The notes beneath the pieces are model-generated. The model searched no databases. It was given only the letters and a program-made list of their open reading frames with translations, and was not told the DNA's origin. Shown piece after piece: positions 1 through 5,419 of a stretch of 30,898 bases of DNA; position 1 is the first letter of the stretch; every line of letters starts with the position of its first letter. The translations under genes were made by a program, and so were the position numbers. The DNA is taken from NCBI GenBank assembly GCA_030152105.1, contig JASLIH010000064.1:1-30898 (forward strand), read 5' to 3'. This DNA is from Actinomycetes bacterium. Its GTDB lineage: Bacteria; Actinomycetota; CALGFH01.

Positions 1-666
1 GTCGGCGTGGCGGTGCTGGCGTTGACCAGTTCGCTCTGGCTCGGAGTGGCGTTTGCCGGGCTGGCCGGATGGCTGCCGTTGGGGGCGCTGCGAGCCCGGC
101 GGCGGCGCCGTCTCCGGGAGTTGCGGGAGGTGTGGCCGGACGCCGTCGATAACCTGGCGTCGGGCGTCCGGGCGGGCATGTCGCTGCCCGAGGCGGTCGC
201 GGGCCTGGCCGAGCGCGGGCCGGAGACGTTGCGAGCGCCGTTCGCGCGCTTTGCCGACGACTACCACGCCAACGGCCGCTTCGGCACCGCCCTCGACCGG
301 CTGAAAGACGAGCTGGCCGATCCGACGGCTGACCGGGTCGTCGAAGCCTTGCGGCTGGCCAGGGAGGTCGGCGGCAGCGAGCTGGGCCGAACCCTCCGGA
401 CCCTGTCGGGGTTCCTCCGTGACGAGCAGCGGGTCCGCAAGGAGCTGGAGGCGCGCCAGACCTGGGTCGTGGTCGCGGCTCGGATGGCGTTCGCGACCCC
501 GTGGGCGGTGCTGCTGCTGCTCGCGACCAAGCCGGAGGCGGTCGCCGCCTACCGCGGCACGGGCGGCGCCGTCGTGCTGGCAGTCGGCGCGGCCATGGCC
601 GTCACCGGCTACCGCATGATGCTGGCCATCGGCCGCCTACCGACCGAGGAACGGGTCCTCCGGTGA
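1..666 (+). CDS. tadB: TadB-like pilus assembly membrane protein (type II secretion F domain), 5' end cut by the window
   Basis: Inner-membrane platform protein of a Tad/Flp type IVb pilus system, expected to work with the TadA ATPase. The reading frame is open to the window edge; the first visible start is GTG at 7 (219 aa), but TadB proteins are usually longer, so the gene probably begins upstream. Visible parts are an N-terminal hydrophobic segment, an Arg-rich cytoplasmic stretch, a T2SSF-type helical domain (DAVDNLASGVRAGMSLPEAV, about residues 44-63 from the GTG) and two C-terminal membrane segments. It is followed by tadC, a minor pilin and TadE/G-like genes. Its last 43 bases and stop lie in the first copy of a 47-bp tandem duplication. 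The family call is firm; the start is unknown. Confidence 0.8.
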   Translation, partial: VGVAVLALTSSLWLGVAFAGLAGWLPLGALRARRRRRLRELREVWPDAVDNLASGVRAGMSLPEAVAGLAERGPETLRAPFARFADDYHANGRFGTALDRLKDELADPTADRVVEALRLAREVGGSELGRTLRTLSGFLRDEQRVRKELEARQTWVVVAARMAFATPWAVLLLLATKPEAVAAYRGTGGAVVLAVGAAMAVTGYRMMLAIGRLPTEERVLR

Positions 667-717
667 GCGTGGCCATCGGCCTGTCGCCGACCGGGGAACG
701 GGTCCTCCGGTGAGCGT
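624..717 (+). repeat. 47-bp imperfect tandem duplication across the tadB stop / tadC start
   Basis: Copy 1 is 624-670 and copy 2 is 671-717, differing at only a few positions. Each copy carries the same CCGGTGAGCGT stop/start overlap. Because 47 is not a multiple of three, the duplicated GTG at 663 opens a 16-codon mini-ORF that stops at 711-713, overlapping the GTG of tadC at 710. The ancestral junction was probably a direct GTGA overlap of tadB and tadC. Confidence 0.9.
663..713 (+). CDS. 16-aa mini-ORF created by the tandem duplication, possible coupling peptide
   Basis: GTG at 663-665 overlaps the tadB stop (664-666) and opens the peptide MSVAIGLSPTGERVLR, which ends at TGA 711-713 and overlaps the GTG of tadC at 710. 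No separate Shine-Dalgarno sequence stands before tadC, so ribosomes leaving tadB could restart here and then again at tadC. The peptide repeats the tadB C terminus (ERVLR) and probably has no function of its own. That it is translated is inference from the overlap geometry. Confidence 0.35.
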   Translation: MSVAIGLSPTGERVLR

Positions 718-1654
718 GGTGGCGGTGTTGGTGAGCGCCGGGCTGGTGGCCGGTCTGGTGCTGGTGGTCTCTGGTGCCCCGAGGCTGCGGCGGCCGCGGC
801 TCGCCGCCCGGCTTGATCCCTATCTACGCGGGCTGGCGCCAGCCACGACCCGGCTGCTCGACGGCGCCGGAGCGCCGCTCACCCCGCTCCCGGCCCTCGA
901 ACGACTGCTCGGGCCGTTACTCCGGGACGGGGCCCGCCTGGTCGAGCGGTGGCTGGGTGGCGCGGCCGCCGTGGCCAGGCGCCTGCGCGAGGCCGGGGCG
1001 AACGGCGACGTGGCCCGGTTCCGGGCCGAGCAGGTGCTGTGGGGGCTGAGCGGGTTCGTCGCCGCCGTGCTGCTCACGTTTGTCCTTCCCGCACTCGCCG
1101 GACATTCGGTCTCGGCGGTTGCCGTGGTCGGCGGCGCCGTGCTCGGCGTGGTCGGTGGGGTCCTCGGCCGTGACGGCTGGCTGGGCCGGCAGGTCACCCG
1201 GCGCCAGGCGCGCATCCTGCGCGAGCTGCCCACCCTGGCCGACCTGCTATGCCTGGCGGTGACCGCGGGCGAGGGCCCGAGGGCGGCTCTGGAACGGACC
1301 GTCGCACGTTCCCACGGTGAGCTGAGCCGCGAGCTGGCCATGGTGCTGGCCGACCTGCGCTCGGGCGAGCCGTTCACCACGGCGATGGAGCGGCTGGCGG
1401 TTCGGGTGCCGGTCCCGGCGGTCACCCGCTTCGTCGACGGTGTGGTGGTTGCCGTGGAGCGCGGCACACCCCTCGGCGACGTGCTGCGAGCCCAGGCGGC
1501 CGACGTCCGTGAGCAGCACAAGCGCGACCTGATCGAGGCCGGAGGCCGCCGCGAGGTGCTGATGCTCGTTCCAGTCGTGTTCCTGGAGCTGCCGGTGGTG
1601 ATCCTGTTCGCCCTCTATCCAGGGCTCGTCTCGCTGTCCCAGCTCGCCCGCTGA
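710..1654 (+). CDS. tadC: TadC-like pilus assembly membrane protein (type II secretion F domain)
   Basis: 314 aa, second platform protein of the Tad/Flp pilus machine, paralogous to TadB. It has an N-terminal membrane segment, a membrane pair near residues 112-155, the cytoplasmic T2SSF domain (LPTLADLLCLAVTAGEGPRA, about 176-195) and a C-terminal hydrophobic end (VFLELPVVILFALYPGLVSL). The length fits the family. The GTG start sits at the end of the 47-bp duplication and relies on coupling rather than a clear ribosome site. The order tadB-tadC-small pilin-TadE-TadE-TadG is the usual actinobacterial one. Confidence 0.85.
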   Translation: MSVVAVLVSAGLVAGLVLVVSGAPRLRRPRLAARLDPYLRGLAPATTRLLDGAGAPLTPLPALERLLGPLLRDGARLVERWLGGAAAVARRLREAGANGDVARFRAEQVLWGLSGFVAAVLLTFVLPALAGHSVSAVAVVGGAVLGVVGGVLGRDGWLGRQVTRRQARILRELPTLADLLCLAVTAGEGPRAALERTVARSHGELSRELAMVLADLRSGEPFTTAMERLAVRVPVPAVTRFVDGVVVAVERGTPLGDVLRAQAADVREQHKRDLIEAGGRREVLMLVPVVFLELPVVILFALYPGLVSLSQLAR

Positions 1655-1672
1655 CCGAAGGGAGCTCGCACC

Positions 1673-1858
1673 ATGCCGCGGCTCATCTGGCTGATCCTCC
1701 GGAGCCTCGCCCGTGGCGAGGGAGAGCGGGGCGATGTACCCGGTTGGGTGCTGATCACGGCGATGACGGTCGCGTTGGTGATGCTCGTCTGGGGCGTCGC
1801 CAGCGAGGCCCTGCGGGACATCATCACCGGCTTCCTCAACGAGATCCGGTTTGAGTGA
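1673..1858 (+). CDS. Small Flp-like pilin / Tad-locus membrane peptide
   Basis: 61 aa. A short basic N terminus, a Gly/Asp-containing turn (GERGDVPG, about 17-24) and one hydrophobic helix (about 24-46) followed by an amphipathic tail give the architecture of Flp-type IVb pilins or the short pilin-like peptides of actinobacterial Tad loci. Ribosome site AGGGAG lies 7-12 nt before the ATG at 1673. It overlaps the next gene by 8 bp. The canonical Glu-Tyr pair of proteobacterial Flp is absent, so assignment as the major pilin is inferred from size and position. Confidence 0.65.
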   Translation: MPRLIWLILRSLARGEGERGDVPGWVLITAMTVALVMLVWGVASEALRDIITGFLNEIRFE

Positions 1859-2246
1859 GCCGCCCGGTGCCGACCGGGCCGCCGAGGGCGGGTCGGCGGT
1901 GGTGGAGTTCGTCCTCGTGTCGGCGCTGGCGGTGATCCTGGCCATGTCGCTGGCCCAGCTGGGGTTGTTCCTGTGGGAGCGGAACGCGCTGCTGGGGTCG
2001 CTGTCGGAAGGTACCAGGGTGGCGGCCACCGAAGGCCGCTCAGTGGCCGACGGGCAGCGCGTGGCCGCCGAGCTGCTGTCGCGCTCGGCCGGCGGGCGGG
2101 TCGCGGACGCGGTCCTGATCGATGGCACCGAGACCGCCGGGATGGTCGTCCTCCGGGCCGAGGGCACCCTCCCGTCGTTCGTTCCCGGGGTTCCGGGTCT
2201 CCCTGTTCGCATGACGGCGCGAATGCACGAAGAGGAGACGCTGTGA
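1851..2246 (+). CDS. TadE-like pseudopilin
   Basis: 131 aa. A short cytoplasmic leader ends in a Gly (EGGSAVVEFVLV, about 12-23) followed by a long hydrophobic helix, the prepilin-peptidase-type motif with Glu at +5 of the mature protein that is typical of TadE/TadF. The remainder is a small extracellular domain. The start is TTG at 1851, overlapping the previous stop by 8 bp; no better in-frame start lies before the pilin motif. The next gene starts in a GTGA overlap at 2243. Likely a minor pilin of the Flp fibre. Confidence 0.75.
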   Translation: MSEPPGADRAAEGGSAVVEFVLVSALAVILAMSLAQLGLFLWERNALLGSLSEGTRVAATEGRSVADGQRVAAELLSRSAGGRVADAVLIDGTETAGMVVLRAEGTLPSFVPGVPGLPVRMTARMHEEETL

Positions 2247-2941
2247 CCGACAGTGGTGGGCCGGCCCCACACAGCGGCACCACAGCGTCGCTGTGGGTGG
2301 TTCGGGCACCACCTGAGCAGGCCGGCCGGGGGACGGGTGTGGGGTGCGGGTCGTCTCGGGGGGCGTGCCTTGAGGTGGCTGGTCCGGTGGGGGCTGGGGT
2401 GGCCGACCCAGGCTGGCGGGAGCGGGGCGGCTGCCGGCGTCGTCAGGGGGCGGGGGGATGGGGCGGCTGCCGGCGTCGTCGGGGGGCGGGGGAACGGGGG
2501 GCGGCGGTGGTGGAGCTGCTGGTGGTGATGCTGACGCTGCTGGTGCCGTTGGTGTACGTGATGGTGGTGATGGCCGACGTGCAGCGGGCGTTGCTGGCGA
2601 CCTCGAGTGCGGCTCGGGAGGCCGGGCGGGTGTATGTGACCGGGGCCGACCGGGTGGACGCGGAGCGCCGGGCCGGGGTCGCGTATCGGGAGGTGCTGGC
2701 CACCTATGGGATACGTGCGGGCGACCCGGGAACGGGGATGCGGTTGCGGGTCGGGTGCCCGGTTGCGGCGGGGTCGGGGTGCGCCGGGGGGTTCGGGCCC
2801 GGGACGGAGGTGGAGGTCGAGGTGACCTACCGGGTCCCGGTGGCGCGTGTGCCGTTCCTTGGAGCCGTTGCCGGTCCCGGTATGACGGTCGGGGCCACCC
2901 ACCACACCCGTGTTGACCGGTTTCGGGGGTTGGGCGGATGA
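2243..2941 (+). CDS. TadE-like pseudopilin with a long Gly/Arg-rich leader
   Basis: 232 aa. The recognisable part begins near residue 85 with GERGAAVVELLVVMLTLLVP, a TadE pilin motif with Glu at +5, followed by an extracellular domain with two Cys (GCPVAAGSGC). Ahead of it are about 85 residues of low-complexity Gly/Arg/Ala sequence containing a 12-residue tandem repeat, which is unusually long for a TadE leader. The GTG at 2243 overlaps the previous stop (GTGA). Either the leader is translated and cytoplasmic, or a later GTG is the true start. It ends in an ATGA overlap with the next gene. Confidence 0.7.
   Translation: MTDSGGPAPHSGTTASLWVVRAPPEQAGRGTGVGCGSSRGACLEVAGPVGAGVADPGWRERGGCRRRQGAGGWGGCRRRRGAGERGAAVVELLVVMLTLLVPLVYVMVVMADVQRALLATSSAAREAGRVYVTGADRVDAERRAGVAYREVLATYGIRAGDPGTGMRLRVGCPVAAGSGCAGGFGPGTEVEVEVTYRVPVARVPFLGAVAGPGMTVGATHHTRVDRFRGLGG
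2424..2495 (+). repeat. Two tandem 36-bp G-rich units in the TadE-like gene
   Basis: 2424-2459 and 2460-2495 are near-identical and in frame, encoding GGCRRRQGAGGW / GGCRRRRGAGER directly before the pilin hydrophobic helix. Confidence 0.85.
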
Positions 2942-3570
2942 GGCCGCGGTGGCGGAGTGGGCGTTCACGCTCCGCCGCTTCGCAGGGCGGGCCCCTGGTT
3001 GCGAAGCCGGGTGGGGGAGGGGAGCGCGCTGTAGCTGCGAAGCCGGGCGGGGGAGAGGAGCGCAGTGTGGCTGCGAAGCCGGGCGGGGGAGGGGGACCCG
3101 GCGAGGGTGGCGCTGGGGTGGGTGGGGAGGTCAGGGGGGAGGGTGGGCAGGCGCTGGTGCTGCTGGTCGGGTTGGTGGTGCTGGTGCTGATGGTCCTGGC
3201 CCTGGGATGGGACACGTCGAACTGGTTCCTGGGGCACCGGGCGCTCGGGAACCTGGCTGATGGGGCGGCGGTGGCGGCGGCCAACGACGTCGACACCAGA
3301 GCCTGGTACATGAGCGGGGGGCGGAGTGTCCGGGTCGCGCAGGAGCGGGCGCGGGCCACGGTGACGGCGTACCTGGCCGGGTCGGCCGGTGACTCGGGTG
3401 TGGCCGGGGTGCATCTGCGGTCGGTTGAGGTGGTTCCCGGCGAGGGCGGCCCCGAGGTGGCGGTCCAGGTCGCCGCGCCTGCCCGAGTCGGGCTGCTTCG
3501 ACTGCTGCGCCTGGTCCCTCCGGAGATGGAGGGCCGGGCGGCGGCCACGGCTCGCCTGGTCCCGCCCTGA
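2938..3570 (+). CDS. TadG-like pseudopilin / secreted helix protein with a repeat leader
   Basis: 210 aa. The conserved part starts at about residue 68: GGQALVLLVGLVVLVLMVLA, a hydrophobic helix in the TadG/TadE style, followed by a Trp-containing turn, LADGAAVAAANDVDTRAW and an extracellular beta-rich tail, as in actinobacterial TadG-like proteins. The first 60 residues are Gly/Lys/Arg-rich and contain three 12-residue repeats (VAAKPGGGEERS type). The ATG at 2938 overlaps the previous stop (ATGA). It is the last gene of the Tad operon in this window; the next 750 bp hold no obvious plus-strand gene. Confidence 0.7.
   Translation: MRPRWRSGRSRSAASQGGPLVAKPGGGGERAVAAKPGGGEERSVAAKPGGGGGPGEGGAGVGGEVRGEGGQALVLLVGLVVLVLMVLALGWDTSNWFLGHRALGNLADGAAVAAANDVDTRAWYMSGGRSVRVAQERARATVTAYLAGSAGDSGVAGVHLRSVEVVPGEGGPEVAVQVAAPARVGLLRLLRLVPPEMEGRAAATARLVPP
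2995..3102 (+). repeat. Three 36-bp tandem units in the TadG-like gene
   Basis: Units at about 2995-3030, 3031-3066 and 3067-3102 share the core GCGAAGCCGGGCGGGGGAG, are in frame, and lie in the leader before the pilin helix. The period equals that of the repeat in the preceding gene. Confidence 0.85.
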
Positions 3571-3636
3571 GCTGGTGGATGGGGACCGCACGGCGGCTGG
3601 GCGGTTCCGGGCGACGGCGAGCTCCGGGGATGAAAT

Positions 3637-3677
3637 CGAGCGGCCGGGCGAGGGAGGGTCCTCCGCCCGGCCGCTCG
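3637..3677 (-). terminator. Perfect 14-bp GC hairpin; terminator, better placed for minus-strand transcription
   Basis: CGAGCGGCCGGGCG (3637-3650) pairs perfectly with 3664-3677 around a 13-nt loop. On the minus strand the stem is followed by ATTTCAT, a weak U-rich tract; on the plus strand it is followed by GCTCGCTACG with no T-run. It may end the Tad operon from one side and a minus-strand RNA from the other. Confidence 0.6.
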
Positions 3678-3817
3678 CTCGCTACGCGCTAACGCCTCGG
3701 TCACGGGGACCGGGGCGCTCCCATGGCAAGTGCCAGGGATCACCTCCTTCCCGGGTCCGGGTCGGGCCGGCTCGCCTGGGTGGCGGGGCCGGCGGAGAAC
3801 GGTTGCAGGCTGTAGTT
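3637..3817 (-). ncRNA. Possible ECF-controlled small RNA containing a full-length Shine-Dalgarno sequence
   Basis: Reading leftward from the promoter at 3852-3823, the strand runs about 180 nt to the hairpin at 3677-3637. It contains AAGGAGGTGATCC (3749-3737), an exact complement of the 13-nt 3' end of 16S rRNA. No credible protein follows: the TTG or ATG 13-18 nt downstream open only 15- or 7-codon frames. Promoter, body and terminator-like hairpin together suggest a discrete transcript, but this is inference. Confidence 0.35.
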
Positions 3818-3822
3818 TGTGA

Positions 3823-3852
3823 GGGAACTCCCCGGATGTCCGGCGGATTCCC
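3823..3852 (-). promoter_or_regulatory. ECF-type promoter motif, copy P3
   Basis: On the minus strand: GGGAATCCG (3852-3844), 13 nt, GAGTTCCC (3830-3823). It is identical in the 17 fixed bases and the spacer length to the copies before the two cupredoxin genes. It points toward 3637, not toward the downstream membrane-protein operon. Likely -35 and -10 elements for the sigma factor encoded at 7003-7587. Confidence 0.6.
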
Positions 3853-3872
3853 ACGTTCTGGAGCCGGACATC
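3835..3872. promoter_or_regulatory. 9-bp inverted repeat overlapping promoter P3
   Basis: GATGTCCGG (3835-3843) and CCGGACATC (3864-3872) are exact complements 20 nt apart. The left arm lies in the P3 spacer, so a bound regulator or a hairpin here could affect P3. Confidence 0.4.
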
Positions 3873-3881
3873 TACGTAGAT
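3870..3881. promoter_or_regulatory. 12-bp perfect palindrome, candidate operator
   Basis: ATCTACGTAGAT is a perfect palindrome 28 nt upstream of the -35 of the plus-strand promoter at 3910 and 17 nt upstream of P3. Operator function is inferred from symmetry and position only. Confidence 0.35.
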
Positions 3882-3909
3882 CACAGGATGATATCGACGT
3901 GTATACGAT

Positions 3910-3938
3910 TTGACTCCAACCGGGTGGTGCCGTACAGT
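3910..3938 (+). promoter_or_regulatory. Sigma-70-like promoter for the membrane-protein/sigma operon
   Basis: TTGACT (3910-3915), 17-nt spacer, TACAGT (3933-3938) match housekeeping -35 and -10 elements. Transcription would start near 3945, giving a leader of about 380 nt before the gene at 4327. Confidence 0.55.
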
Positions 3939-3970
3939 CCGACGCGCTACCCCCATGGCACTGCACCAAA

Positions 3971-4326
3971 GAGCCTCCCCCCCGGCTCAGCGACACCCAG
4001 AAGCATGGCTCTGAATTCGCCGTTCGCGGATCGGTCCGGGCTTCCCCTTTCCTGTCGCCCCCACGACAGGGACTGCTCGAGGCGCTCCCCCAGCGCTTAC
4101 CGCGAACTTCAGTAATTCTGAGTTGCAATACTGACGCACAATTTGCCAGGAACTGCTAGCCAATTCCCGGTGAGTTGTGATCCCCCCGTCGGCCCGCGCG
4201 GCCGGTTGGCCGTGCTGTTGAAATAAATGAGGTGGCTGCAATGGCGGCCTGGCTCTCCCTGTGCCTTCTCGAAGGCTTCCGCGCTGCTTGCGTGCCCGCG
4301 ACGACTGCTACTGAGGGGGGGCCCTC
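3971..4326 (+). promoter_or_regulatory. Structured leader with C-rich hairpin loops and a sequestered ribosome site
   Basis: Three hairpins have almost pure C loops: GAGCC/GGCTC 3971-3988 (loop TCCCCCCC), CCTGTCG/CGACAGG 4051-4070 (loop CCCCCA) and GGCGCT/AGCGCT 4081-4097 (loop CCCCC, one G-U pair). A free C6 run lies at 4182-4187. The ribosome site of the gene at 4327 is in a G7 run (4315-4321) that is itself closed in a hairpin GAGGG-GGGG-CCCTC (4313-4326). The C loops could pair with the G run. Regulation is inferred; the stems are visible. Confidence 0.4.
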
Positions 4327-4330
4327 GTGA
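4241..4330 (+). CDS. 29-aa upstream ORF (candidate leader peptide) coupled to the next gene
   Basis: ATG at 4241 is preceded by GAGGTG (4229-4234), a six-base Shine-Dalgarno match at 6-nt spacing. The frame runs 29 codons (starting MAAWLSLCLLEGF) to TGA 4328-4330, overlapping the GTG of the downstream gene at 4327. The ribosome path crosses the hairpin 4313-4326 that hides the downstream ribosome site, so translating the peptide would open it. The peptide is hydrophobic in its first half and has two Cys (8, 17). No homology is recognised. The ribosome site and overlap are the evidence; expression is inferred. Confidence 0.45.
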   Translation: MAAWLSLCLLEGFRAACVPATTATEGGPS

Positions 4331-5388
4331 CGCAGGTCCACGACGACGACCTGGACAACGTGTTCGAATTCCCCGAGAACTGGGACCGCGACGGCCAGGA
4401 GGCCCCGGCCCCGGCCCCGGCGACGGACCAGGAGCCGCTGTTCGAGCAGCTCCGGAGCGCCTACCTGCACCGCGACGACACCAACGACTGGGCGAACGAC
4501 AGCGACACCGGCGGCTGGGCCGCCGACGACTCCGGTCGCTGGGAGGCCGGTGTCGCGACCGCCTACGAGGACGACGACAGCCGGTATGGGTGGGTGGATG
4601 CGCCCGCGACCTGGGAGTCGGAGTCGGACCCCGAGGAGGGCTGGGACGACGCCGAGGAGCTCGACGACCTCGACGACGAGGAGGAGGACGAGTTCGACTC
4701 CGAGCCGCTGGCCCCCCGGGCCCGTGGCCGGCGGCGGTCCTCGTCGGGGAGGGCGGGGCTGCGGCGGACCAGCACGCTGCTGAACACCTCCGGCATCCTG
4801 CTGTTCGTGGTCGGGGCGCTGGTTGCGGCCGGCCTCTCCGCGTGGATCCTCTCGGCCCGGCTGCTGACGACCCGCCAGCTCTTCTTCCTCATCCACTCGA
4901 CCCTCGGGATCCTCATCGTCCACGCCTTCGGTGGCGGGCTTGGGACCCTGCTGACCAGCGGGGACTCGCGGATGAAGGACCGGATCCGCAAGGCCTCGAC
5001 GGCCGGGCTGGCGATCGTGGCCTGGCTGGCCTCGGCGGTCGGGACCTGGTTCGGGTACGCCGGCTACCGGGCGAAGGTGCCGCCCGGCGGCGACATCGCC
5101 ATGTACCCGCGCGAGTACCTGCTCCACAGCCCGCAGCTCGCGTTCTGGGAGACCTTCGCCATGGAGTGGAAGGTCCACATTGGTTGGACCACTCCCTTCC
5201 TGGCGACAGCGGTGGCGTTCACCGCGCTGCGCTACCGGCGCCGGCTGGTCGCCGACCGGCTGGTTCGCAAGGTCATGACGATCATGCTGCTGCTCGCCTT
5301 CGCCGGGGCGCTCGTCGCCGCCGGGCTCGGGGCGGTCATCAACGTCACAGCCCCCAATGACTTCATGCACCGGGGCTGGAGCCCCTGA
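4327..5388 (+). CDS. Uncharacterised membrane protein with acidic N-terminal domain and conserved-looking His residues
   Basis: 353 aa. Residues 1-130 are extremely acidic and Trp-rich (Asp/Glu runs, e.g. EELDDLDDEEEDEFDSE) and look disordered and cytoplasmic. An Arg/Ser-rich stretch (131-148) precedes five predicted membrane helices (about 150-172, 183-208, 222-244, 275-292, 306-330). His190 and His199 lie in helix 2, and His257 and His274 at the outer side (FAMEWKVHIGW), a pattern that could bind heme or metal, though this is not shown. The GTG start has a G-rich ribosome site in a hairpin and overlaps an upstream ORF. First gene of an apparent operon with the next membrane protein and the ECF sigma factor. 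No named family recognised. Confidence 0.8.
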   Translation: MTQVHDDDLDNVFEFPENWDRDGQEAPAPAPATDQEPLFEQLRSAYLHRDDTNDWANDSDTGGWAADDSGRWEAGVATAYEDDDSRYGWVDAPATWESESDPEEGWDDAEELDDLDDEEEDEFDSEPLAPRARGRRRSSSGRAGLRRTSTLLNTSGILLFVVGALVAAGLSAWILSARLLTTRQLFFLIHSTLGILIVHAFGGGLGTLLTSGDSRMKDRIRKASTAGLAIVAWLASAVGTWFGYAGYRAKVPPGGDIAMYPREYLLHSPQLAFWETFAMEWKVHIGWTTPFLATAVAFTALRYRRRLVADRLVRKVMTIMLLLAFAGALVAAGLGAVINVTAPNDFMHRGWSP

Positions 5389-5419
5389 CGGCCGCTACGA
5401 GAGAGACGGTGATGAGCTG

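Noticed and set aside
1247..2968. 573-aa open frame on the minus strand across the Tad genes
   Set aside because: It is Pro/His/Arg-rich low complexity and antisense to clear tadC and pilin genes; long antisense frames are expected at this GC content.
3737..3749. Remnant of a 16S rRNA gene
   Set aside because: Only the terminal 13 nt match; the preceding bases do not resemble the 16S 3' domain. Better read as a minus-strand SD sequence.
2040..3956. 638-aa minus-strand open frame covering tadG and the following intergenic region
   Set aside because: Composition is Pro/Arg/Ser-rich shadow of coding and repeat DNA; no domain is visible. Only the part after promoter P3 is retained as a possible RNA.
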